Of a stretch of 12,818 nucleotides of DNA, positions 7,607 through 12,818 are shown piece after piece (the first letter of the stretch is position 1; each line of letters opens with the position of its first letter). Both the position numbers and the translations under genes were made by a program. Source of the DNA: Chloroflexota bacterium (GTDB taxonomy: Bacteria; Chloroflexota; Limnocylindria; Limnocylindrales; CSP1-4); contig JAJYGO010000427.1 in NCBI GenBank assembly GCA_021785115.1, forward strand, positions 1-12,818. Reading direction: 5' to 3'. Below the pieces are notes generated by a model. The model ran no database searches. It had not been told where the DNA came from and saw nothing but the letters and a program-made list of their open reading frames with translations.

Positions 7607-7614
7607 CCCTCCTC
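7607..7614 (-). promoter_or_regulatory. Strong ribosome binding site before a CTG codon (permease start)
   Basis: On the minus strand GAGGAGGG overlaps the TGA stop of the phosphoesterase gene. The first possible start at correct spacing is CTG at 7598-7600, six bases on and in frame with the permease. No ATG, GTG or TTG lies between it and TTG 7552, where no ribosome site is seen. Confidence 0.5.
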
Positions 7615-8335
7615 AGAGTCCCAGCGTGAGGCGATCGATCAGTCGCTGGGGGAGGCCGGCATGCCGCATGGCCTGCTGGGTGACGGCGATGGCGTAGGGG
7701 GCGCGCCGCCAGGTGATGGTGCCCGCCGTCGTGTCGAGGAGGGCGCCGGACGCGCGCGGGTCGCCGTCCCTGGGCTGGCCGACTCCGCCGGGGTTGACGA
7801 TGGTGCGCCGCCCGTCGAGCTGCAGCGTGGTCCCGTCGCGCGGCGCGATCACCTCGATGCGCCCGTCGGCCTCGCGAAACGCCAGCGGCACATGCGTGTG
7901 CCCGACGAGGCAGTACGGCGTCTCGAAGGCCTCGAAGTTGGCGCGCGCCAGGGACGTGGAGTACAGGTATTCCCACAGCGGGTCGCGGGGCGAGCCGTGG
8001 GCCAGGGTGAAGTCCCCGTCGACGCGGGTGTGTGGGTTCGCGGTCAGCCAGCGACTCGCGCCGTCCGTCAGCTGCCGCGCCGCCCACTCGACCGCGACGC
8101 GGGCCGCGTCATTGAACCACTCGGTGTCGATCTCGCCGAGCGCGGCGGCGTCGTGGTTGCCCCGCACCCCCAGTGCGCCCTCCGCCTCCAGCCGCCCCAC
8201 GACCTCGACCGGCGCGGGCCCGTAGCCCACGACGTCGCCCAGGTGCCAGACGGCGTCGAAGGGCGACAGCGCCTGGAGGATGGCGTCGAGGGCCGCGAGG
8301 TTCCCGTGGATGTCCGAGATCAGCGCGACGCGCAT
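7613..8335 (-). CDS. Calcineurin-like metallophosphoesterase
   Basis: This 240-residue cytoplasmic protein shows the whole metal-binding set of the YfcE/DR1281-type branch: D8 and H10 (DIH), D34 (GDVVGYGP), N60-H61 (GNHD), H113 (LAHGS) and H146/H148 (GHTH). Members hydrolyse phosphodiesters or phosphomonoesters using two metal ions; some cleave cyclic nucleotides, others pyrophosphates, so the substrate is open. The ATG lies four bases after the rsmG stop and its stop overlaps the ribosome site of the permease, so it is the second gene of the operon. Placement directly before a KimA-like permease raises the untested idea that it acts on a signalling nucleotide. The length is usual and no key residue is missing. 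Confidence 0.92.
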   Translation of the reverse strand: MRVALISDIHGNLAALDAILQALSPFDAVWHLGDVVGYGPAPVEVVGRLEAEGALGVRGNHDAAALGEIDTEWFNDAARVAVEWAARQLTDGASRWLTANPHTRVDGDFTLAHGSPRDPLWEYLYSTSLARANFEAFETPYCLVGHTHVPLAFREADGRIEVIAPRDGTTLQLDGRRTIVNPGGVGQPRDGDPRASGALLDTTAGTITWRRAPYAIAVTQQAMRHAGLPQRLIDRLTLGL

Positions 8336-8339
8336 CCGC

Positions 8340-9326
8340 TCAGGGTAGCAGGCGGTGCCTGCCGTGAGCCGTTCGGGGCCACCGTTCCGGTGTCGCGCGC
8401 CGCTTCGTCACGAACACGAGGCGGTGGTCCAGGAGCCCCGTCAGCACGACCGGTTCGACCACCGGGCGCGGGTCCGCCCCCAGCTCCTCGAGCAGCGGCA
8501 AGGTCGCCTCGATCTCCGTGGAGAACGCTCCGTCCCCACCGTCGCGCTTCCAGGCCACGAGGACGCCGCCGGGCCGCACCAGCGGCAGCGCGAGCTCGGC
8601 CAGCAGCGGCAGGGCGGCCACCGCGCGCGCGGTCACGATGTCCCAGCGACCACGGTGGTCGGGATTCCGTCCGAGCTCCTCCGCGCGTGCCCTGGCCACG
8701 CTCACGCGCGCGGGCTCCTCCCCGTGCGCCTCGCAGGCTCGCATGGCCGCGGCGGCGGCCGCCTCCAGAAATGCCGCCTTGCGGGTCACCGAGTCGACCA
8801 GCGTCACGTGCGCCACCGGGATCGCGAGGGCGACGGGCAGCCCGGGATAACCCGCGCCGCTTCCAAGGTCCAGGAGACCCACCGGGCGGCGGGGTGGGCG
8901 ATGGGCGGCGAGTCGGTCGAGCAGTGCCGGCACGGCCGCCAGGCTGTCGGCGACGTGCTCCAGGGCGATCCCTTCGGGATCCCGGATCGCGGTGAGGTTC
9001 ACGAAGGGGCTCCAGGCGAGCAACAGGCGCGCCTGGGCCTCGATCCCGGCCCGCATGCCCGGCGTCAGGTCCAGCGCCAGTTCGTCCAGCGCGCGTCCGA
9101 GCACCGCCTCGAACGCCGGGCCCGTAGGGGCCAGGGCGGCAGCGTCCTCGGGCAGCCGGGCGCGGGCGGCTGCCTCCGGGGTCCGTCGGGCGAGTCCGGG
9201 CGCCGCGGGGCAATCAGGTGACAGCGACGCCGGAAGGGAACGGTCCAGGTCCGGTCCTCGTCCCCTCCAGGGCGTATCCCGGACCGCGGACGGCTCGACC
9301 CTCCGGCGTCGCGAGTTCGAAGGCAC
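8340..9326 (-). CDS. rsmG: 16S rRNA (guanine-527-N7) methyltransferase RsmG
   Basis: RsmG (GidB) methylates N7 of G527 in 16S rRNA with S-adenosylmethionine; its loss gives low-level streptomycin resistance in several bacteria. Signature segments are SPFVNLTAIRDPEGIALEH (106-124), the SAM loop LLDLGSGAGYPGLPVAL (151-167), TLVDSVTRKAAFL (175-187) and TARAVAALPLL (232-242). The core matches the usual ~210 residues, but the open frame from GTG 9326 gives 328, with a Pro/Arg/Ala-rich extension of about 74 residues. That GTG has AAAGG seven bases upstream; a GTG at 9104 would remove the extension but has a poorer ribosome site, so the start is uncertain. It is first of six closely spaced minus-strand genes and follows a 301-bp stretch with DnaA boxes. 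Confidence 0.92.
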   Translation of the reverse strand: MPSNSRRRRVEPSAVRDTPWRGRGPDLDRSLPASLSPDCPAAPGLARRTPEAAARARLPEDAAALAPTGPAFEAVLGRALDELALDLTPGMRAGIEAQARLLLAWSPFVNLTAIRDPEGIALEHVADSLAAVPALLDRLAAHRPPRRPVGLLDLGSGAGYPGLPVALAIPVAHVTLVDSVTRKAAFLEAAAAAAMRACEAHGEEPARVSVARARAEELGRNPDHRGRWDIVTARAVAALPLLAELALPLVRPGGVLVAWKRDGGDGAFSTEIEATLPLLEELGADPRPVVEPVVLTGLLDHRLVFVTKRRATPERWPRTAHGRHRLLP

Positions 9327-9461
9327 CTCTCAGCCTTTCAGTCTTCCGCCGCTCGCCCGGTTCTCCGGCCGATCTCCCGACCTACCTGCGAGCCGCGTTA
9401 CCGTACTCGGCCTCCGGTGCAGCCGCGAGTCTTGTTCCGGGGGCTCCGCGAATCAAGCGGG

Positions 9462-9470
9462 TTATCCACA
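9462..9470 (+). promoter_or_regulatory. DnaA box, perfect TTATCCACA
   Basis: The sequence is identical to the strongest DnaA-binding nonamer TTATCCACA. It stands 31 bp from the oppositely oriented box at 9493, close to three helical turns, so two DnaA molecules could bind the same face. Confidence 0.65.
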
Positions 9471-9492
9471 AACCGCTGGACGACCGGCCGAT

Positions 9493-9501
9493 TGTGGACA
9501 A
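9493..9501 (-). promoter_or_regulatory. DnaA box, TTGTCCACA form
   Basis: Read on the minus strand this is TTGTCCACA, the variant favoured in GC-rich Gram-positive bacteria. The weaker candidate at 9535 lies 42 bp further, about four helical turns, in the same orientation. Confidence 0.6.
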
Positions 9502-9627
9502 GTCAGGCGACCCGGAAGCGGTGGCGGCGCCCGGTGTGGAGAGGTGCCCCAGGCCGGCATCGGGCGAGACGGCGGCTGGGCCGGCAGCGCCGGTCGGGAT
9601 GCCACCGAGCTGCGGTGCCGCGCTACC

Positions 9628-11118
9628 TCATCGTGCCCGCGTCGACCTGGCGGCCTCCTCCTGCGCGACCGCCTCCTCGAGCGCGACCGCCACGAGCGCC
9701 GGCGCGGTGCCCTCGAGGGCGGGCAACGCGACCACGAACGCCGACCCCGCCCCGGGCACGGCCGCGACGTCGAGGTCCCCGCCCATCCGGCGCGTCAGAT
9801 CGCGCGCGATCGGCAGCCCGAGTCCCGTTCCCACGATCCGCTCTGCGCCGGCGGCACGATGGAAGGGCTCGAAGATCAGCGAGCGCTCATCCGGCGGCAC
9901 GCCCGGGCCGTGGTCCCGGACCGTGTAGATCGCCACGGGGCCATCGAAGTGCAGCGAGAGCGCAACCCTGCTCGACGGTGGCGAGAACTTGATCGCGTTG
10001 CCGAGTAGGTTCACCAGGACCTGCTGGACGCGCCGCCGGTCGGCATGGACCGTGCGGAGCCGCGAGGGCAGGGCCGTCTCCAGCGCGATTCCGCGCTCCA
10101 TCGCCAGCGGCGCCAGGTCGCGCACGGCGGCCTGGGCCGCCTCGGTGCCGGAGAAGGGCGCGAGGGACAGGCGGAGCTGGCCGGCGTCCAGCCTGCTGAG
10201 CTCCAGCAGGTCGGCCACGAGCGTGGCCATCCCGGCGACGAGGTCACGCGCCCGACCCAGGAACTCGCCATCCGGGACGTGCCCGTCCGTGGGCTCCTCC
10301 GGCGGCGCGTCCGCGGCGCTCCGGGCGGGCACATCGGGGTGCTGTGCGGACGCCACGAGATCCAGGTAGCCACCCAGGGAGGCGAGCGGCGTCCGCAGCT
10401 CGTGGGCGACGACGCTCACGAACCGCCGCCGCTCCGCGTCCGCTCGACGCAGGTCCGCGAGTTCGCGCTCGGCCTCGCGGTGCCGGATCAGCCAGGCCGC
10501 GATGGAGCCGGCCGGGCGTGACAGCGACAGCGGGAAGCGCCGGTCGAGCACCGCCGCGGCGCGCGCCGAGCGGAACGCGAAGGCGATCGTCACGCGCCCG
10601 CGGCCCGGGAGCGCGATCCACCGTCGGTGGGCCTCGTCCACGCCGCCCCGCGGAACGTCCTTCCCGGTTCTGCGTGTGACCGTGACGAACGCCGCCGGGA
10701 GCGGTGCCCGTCCCCGTCCACGCCGCGGCGCGGCCGTATCGAGCCACGTCGCCAGCTCGGGCGTGCCGCCCGCTGACTCCTCGCCGTCCGCCCGTGCGAT
10801 CACCACACGGCGCCCGCGGCACTCGACCGCCACCGCCGCGTCCGCGGCTCCCGACGTCCTGGCGATCAACCCGAGCAGGTCGCCGATCCTTGCGTCGCGG
10901 TCGCCATCGCGGGCGGCAAGCGCGACGGCACGGGCCAGGAAGCGGGCCTCACGGGATTCCCGGCCGGCGCCCGCAACGCGCGTGGGGACGGGGGCGCCAC
11001 CGCGCTCGGGCGGGTCGGCGAGCGCGGATGCGCCGACGCGCTCGGGGGCAGCACCGCGCTCGGGGGCAGCACCGCGCTCGGGCGGGTCGGCGAGCGCGTC
11101 GGCGACTACCGGCGCCAC
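9628..11118 (-). CDS. Soluble sensor histidine kinase (orphan)
   Basis: The 496-residue protein has no membrane segment or signal peptide. Residues 1-50 are a repetitive Ala/Pro/Glu/Arg tail. About 75-212 is a weak GAF-like sensor region, inferred from position and strand pattern. A short linker helix leads to the HisKA H-box SVVAHELRTPLASLGG, with phosphoacceptor H239. An Ala/Pro-rich insertion (about 259-285) splits the two dimerisation helices. The ATPase follows with N374 (NAIKFSP), DHGPGV (402-407), IFEPF (415-419) and GTGLGL (430-435), all intact. The GTG start lies four bases after the csoR stop with AGGGA seven bases upstream, so the two genes are co-transcribed. No response regulator is in the window, so its partner is unknown. 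Linkage to CsoR suggests metal or redox stress signalling, which is inference. Confidence 0.9.
   Translation of the reverse strand: MAPVVADALADPPERGAAPERGAAPERVGASALADPPERGGAPVPTRVAGAGRESREARFLARAVALAARDGDRDARIGDLLGLIARTSGAADAAVAVECRGRRVVIARADGEESAGGTPELATWLDTAAPRRGRGRAPLPAAFVTVTRRTGKDVPRGGVDEAHRRWIALPGRGRVTIAFAFRSARAAAVLDRRFPLSLSRPAGSIAAWLIRHREAERELADLRRADAERRRFVSVVAHELRTPLASLGGYLDLVASAQHPDVPARSAADAPPEEPTDGHVPDGEFLGRARDLVAGMATLVADLLELSRLDAGQLRLSLAPFSGTEAAQAAVRDLAPLAMERGIALETALPSRLRTVHADRRRVQQVLVNLLGNAIKFSPPSSRVALSLHFDGPVAIYTVRDHGPGVPPDERSLIFEPFHRAAGAERIVGTGLGLPIARDLTRRMGGDLDVAAVPGAGSAFVVALPALEGTAPALVAVALEEAVAQEEAARSTRAR
10998..11098. repeat. In-frame minisatellite in the kinase N-terminus
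   Basis: A 29-bp sequence at 10998-11026 recurs exactly at 11070-11098, 72 bp (24 codons) apart. Between them an 18-bp unit, CTCGGGGGCAGCACCGCG, is tandemly duplicated exactly at 11041-11058 and 11059-11076, with a diverged copy at 10987-11004. All spacings are multiples of three, so the repeats encode repeated ALADPPERG and RGAAPE peptides without breaking the frame. Confidence 0.85.
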
Positions 11119-11122
11119 CGCG

Positions 11123-11518
11123 CTATCCCTGTTCCGGGGCGGGACGCGCGGTGCGGACCGGGCGGCCGAGGGTCCGTCGCACCACGTCCATGACCTCCTC
11201 AGTGTAGGCCGTCGCGTCCCCGGTCTCGACCGCGGTGCGCAGGCAGCCGGCCACGTGGTCCTCCAGGACCAGCAGCGAGACCGCGTCGACCGCCGCCCGG
11301 AGCGCCGCAGTCTGCTGCAGGATGTCGATGCAGTACTCGTCCCGCTCGATCATCCGCGCGATCCCGCGCACCTGGCCCTCGACGCGGGAGAGCCTGCGCA
11401 ACAGCTGCTGTCGATCCTTGTCGTAGCTATGCCGGAAGTGCGGGTTGGCCGCCTCGGTGATCTCCCGGTGCACCGTGGCGCCCGCCTCGGATGCCCGTTG
11501 ATCCTGTTCGTCGCTCAC
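11123..11518 (-). CDS. csoR: CsoR-family copper-sensing transcriptional repressor
   Basis: The 131-residue all-helical repressor belongs to the CsoR/RcnR family. Its metal site matches the Cu(I) type: C63, H88 and C92 keep the spacing of Cys36, His61 and Cys65 in M. tuberculosis CsoR, and Y62 and E108 match the second-shell Tyr35 and Glu81. The family core DKDRQQLLRRLSRVEGQVRGI lies at 33-53. Copper binding releases DNA and derepresses copper export or storage genes in known cases. The GTG start has GGAGG four bases upstream; the frame extends further but runs antisense over the divergent gene. The N-terminal 30 residues, ending HFRHS, exceed the minimal core. No copper ATPase or chaperone gene is in the window, so the visible target would be its own operon with the kinase, or the divergent gene. 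Confidence 0.9.
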   Translation of the reverse strand: MSDEQDQRASEAGATVHREITEAANPHFRHSYDKDRQQLLRRLSRVEGQVRGIARMIERDEYCIDILQQTAALRAAVDAVSLLVLEDHVAGCLRTAVETGDATAYTEEVMDVVRRTLGRPVRTARPAPEQG

Positions 11519-11580
11519 GTGGCCTCCGTCCGGCCCGATCGGCCGGGGCCGCCGCCGACGAGGTCGCGGCAGCAATCGGG

Positions 11581-11597
11581 ATACTCCCCGGGAGTGT
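11581..11597. promoter_or_regulatory. Candidate CsoR operator
   Basis: ATACTCCCCGGGAGTGT is a dyad: ACTCCC and GGGAGT are perfect inverted arms around a single C, and the outermost A/T also pair. Known CsoR sites are G/C-tract palindromes flanked by TA, which this resembles. It lies 63 bases upstream of the csoR start and 72 bases upstream of the divergent gene start, in the only intergenic space between them. Confidence 0.5.
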
Positions 11598-11654
11598 AAC
11601 AGCGGTGCCGTTCCTCCGAAGTGCCGCACCACGCCGCGCCGGGGCGCGACCGGG

Positions 11655-11660
11655 TAGACT
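11655..11660 (+). promoter_or_regulatory. Possible -10 element for a leaderless transcript
   Basis: TAGACT matches the -10 consensus at four of six positions and ends eight bases before the ATG at 11669. Transcription starting at the usual distance would begin at or next to the ATG, and no ribosome site precedes it. No -35 element is recognisable, which is common in GC-rich actinobacteria. Confidence 0.35.
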
Positions 11661-11668
11661 TGCGCGCG

Positions 11669-12229
11669 ATGCACGCCGATCGCGTGACCGAGCCGGTGCC
11701 GTTTGCCCACGCGAGTGAGGCGGAGCTGGCGCGGATCCTCGACTACTACGGGATTGCCTGGGAGTACGAACCGCAGGCGTTCCCGATCCTCTGGAACCTC
11801 GACGGCGCCGTCGTCGAGAGCTTCGCGCCCGACTTCTACCTGCCCGACCTCGGCCTGTACGTCGAACTCACCACGCTCAAACAGAGCCTGGTCCGCAAGA
11901 AGAACCGCAAGCTGCGGCGTCTCCGGGAGCTCTACCCGGACGTGCAGATCAAGCTGTTCTACGCGCGGGACTTCCGAGCGCTGATGCTCAAGTACGGGCG
12001 CATCGAGCTGGTCGATTCGCTGAGCGGGGCGGAGGGACAGGCCACGCCGCCCAGGCGCACGGTCGCCGGGAACGGACTCCTGCCGGCCGGCGCGGAGCAG
12101 CCGGTGTCCGGCGACCGGAGGGTGACCGCTGCGGCACCGGATGCCTCCCGCGAACCACCGGTGAGCGCGTCGCATCGCCGCCGTCGTTCGGCACGGCGGG
12201 CCGCCGCCGCGCAGGTGGCCCGCACGTGA
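11669..12229 (+). CDS. Conserved small protein with PD-(D/E)XK-like nuclease core
   Basis: The protein is 186 residues. Residues 15-112 look like a compact endonuclease-type fold: a helix SEAELARILDYYGI, a strand WEYEP, then APDFYLPDLGLYVELTT (53-69) with P54-D55 and E66, and a following basic helix KKNRKLRRLRELYP (77-90). In PD-(D/E)XK enzymes the lysine falls two residues after the glutamate; here that place is T68 and the nearest lysine is K71, so the site is shifted or inactive. From memory, similar proteins sit beside hpt in other GC-rich bacteria; this was not checked. Residues 118-186 are a disordered, basic tail ending in HRRRRSARR. The ATG is chosen where the conserved region begins; an upstream in-frame ATG at 11621 has no ribosome site. 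Its stop is 35 bases before hpt, so both may be co-transcribed. Confidence 0.75.
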   Translation: MHADRVTEPVPFAHASEAELARILDYYGIAWEYEPQAFPILWNLDGAVVESFAPDFYLPDLGLYVELTTLKQSLVRKKNRKLRRLRELYPDVQIKLFYARDFRALMLKYGRIELVDSLSGAEGQATPPRRTVAGNGLLPAGAEQPVSGDRRVTAAAPDASREPPVSASHRRRRSARRAAAAQVART

Positions 12230-12264
12230 CGGCCCGACACGTGCCCGGGAGGATCTGAGTCTCC

Positions 12265-12818
12265 ATGCGCTCTCCTGACCTGGTCGCCGACGTCGCGAGC
12301 GTGCTCGTGTCGGAGGAACAGATCCACGCTCGCGTCGCCGAGCTCGGCGCGCAGATCAGCGCCGACTACGCGGGCCGCGAGCTCACCCTCGTGAGCGTGC
12401 TCAAGGGGTCGCTGCCGTTCATGGCGGACCTGATGCGGGCGATCACGATCCCGGTCTCGATCGACCTCATGGAGGTCAGCTCGTACGGCGGCACGGCCAC
12501 CGAATCGTCGGGGCTCGTGCGGATCCTGAAGGACCTGAGCTCCTCGATTGACGGGCGGGACGTCATGATCGTGGAAGACATCATCGACACCGGGCTCACC
12601 CTGAACTACCTGATCCGCTACCTGCGCGGCAAGAACCCGCGCTCGCTGCACATCTGCACCCTGCTCGACAAGCCCGCGCGCCGGTTGGTCGACATCCCCA
12701 TCGACTACCTGGGTTTCACGATCCCGGACCAGTTCGTGATCGGCTACGGGCTCGACTACGGCGAGCAGTACCGCAACCTGCCCTTCATCGGCGTCCTCAA
12801 GCCGGAGGTCTACACGGC
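12265..12818 (+). CDS. hpt: Hypoxanthine phosphoribosyltransferase (runs off window end)
   Basis: At least 184 codons are open to the last base; the family is usually about 180 residues, so the gene is nearly complete. It makes IMP or GMP from hypoxanthine or guanine and PRPP in purine salvage, in the cytoplasm. Visible signatures are VLKGSLPFMADLMRAI near the N-terminus, SSYGG (72-76), the PRPP-binding stretch VMIVEDIIDTGLTL, LLDKPARR, and the C-terminal IPDQFVIGYGLDYGEQYRNLPFIGVLKPEVY. The ATG is the first start after an in-frame TGA at 12256; GGGAGG lies twelve bases upstream, longer than ideal. In many Gram-positive bacteria hpt lies between tilS and ftsH; here its upstream neighbour is the nuclease-like gene instead. 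Confidence 0.95.
   Translation, partial: MRSPDLVADVASVLVSEEQIHARVAELGAQISADYAGRELTLVSVLKGSLPFMADLMRAITIPVSIDLMEVSSYGGTATESSGLVRILKDLSSSIDGRDVMIVEDIIDTGLTLNYLIRYLRGKNPRSLHICTLLDKPARRLVDIPIDYLGFTIPDQFVIGYGLDYGEQYRNLPFIGVLKPEVYT

Larger units (their letters stand above)
9327..9627. promoter_or_regulatory. Gene-free region before rsmG with DnaA boxes
   Basis: This 301-bp stretch between the kinase stop and the rsmG start has no credible gene. It holds two consensus DnaA boxes (9462-9470 and 9493-9501), a weaker third candidate at 9535-9543 (CTCTCCACA on the minus strand) and a small hairpin CCGGC-AGC-GCCGG at 9581-9593. The rsmG operon promoter should lie here, but I see no clear -35/-10 pair. 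There is no AT-rich unwinding tract, which argues against a complete origin of replication. Confidence 0.55.

Noticed and set aside
6369..8087. A 572-codon minus-strand open frame overlapping permease and phosphoesterase
   Set aside because: It is a different frame of the same strand with low-complexity Arg/Ala/Gly sequence, while the permease and phosphoesterase frames carry all the family motifs.
5663..8995. An 1110-codon open frame on the plus strand
   Set aside because: It lies antisense to the permease, phosphoesterase and rsmG genes. Its translation is an Arg/Gly/Asp/His-rich string without domains, as expected opposite real genes in GC-rich DNA.
9581..9593. Hairpin CCGGC-AGC-GCCGG after the kinase stop as a terminator
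   Set aside because: Only five base pairs and no T tract on the minus strand; such short GC dyads are frequent in DNA of this composition.
9327..9627. A complete replication origin
   Set aside because: Only two firm DnaA boxes, no AT-rich unwinding element and no dnaA, rpmH or dnaN next to it; kept only as a DnaA-box finding.
10998..11098. CRISPR-like array
   Set aside because: Repeats are two copies of 29 bp plus tandem 18-bp units inside a coding frame, without regular unique spacers or cas genes.
11519..12175. N-terminal extension of the csoR frame to 12175
   Set aside because: The extension runs antisense over the nuclease-like gene; the GTG at 11518 has GGAGG at good spacing and the protein then has a normal CsoR length.

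Overview
The window is very GC-rich (about 70% by eye, not computed). It uses GTG and TTG starts freely and codes densely on both strands, as expected of a high-GC soil-type bacterium from Actinobacteriota or GC-rich Chloroflexota. That placement rests on three things. The KimA-like permease plus two RCK proteins recalls the mycobacterial Rv2690c-ceoB-ceoC locus. The CsoR repressor carries a full copper-site signature. A small nuclease-like gene sits directly before hpt. No tRNA, rRNA, insertion sequence, integrase, phage gene or CRISPR array was seen, so this reads as chromosomal backbone with one accessory catabolic locus at the left end.

Left (1-3838): a catabolic locus. An AraC-type regulator reads rightward. 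Across a 299-bp intergenic region, a flavin/Fe-S reductase of the 2,4-dienoyl-CoA reductase/trimethylamine dehydrogenase family reads leftward, coupled by an ATGA overlap to a Gfo/Idh/MocA dehydrogenase cut by the window edge. The intergenic region holds a near-perfect 24-bp palindrome. The substrate cannot be told from the sequence.

Centre (3902-9326, all minus strand): a tightly packed six-gene run in the order rsmG, metallophosphoesterase, KimA-like permease, universal stress protein, RCK-only TrkA and two-domain TrkA. The last four look like a potassium-uptake module (transporter, nucleotide-binding stress protein, two nucleotide-gated regulatory subunits). Upstream of rsmG is a 301-bp gene-free stretch with two consensus DnaA boxes in opposite orientation.

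Right (9628-12818): a CsoR copper-sensing repressor is followed four bases later by a soluble orphan histidine kinase (minus strand), with an in-frame minisatellite in the kinase N-terminus. Divergent from csoR is a small PD-(D/E)XK-like protein and then hpt (hypoxanthine phosphoribosyltransferase), which runs off the window end. A CsoR-type operator candidate lies in the csoR intergenic region.

I found no wholly new system that I can defend. The best leads are the DnaA-box pair before the rsmG-potassium operon, the CsoR-kinase pairing, the probable CTG start of the permease, the truncated RCK partner, and the nuclease-like gene beside hpt.
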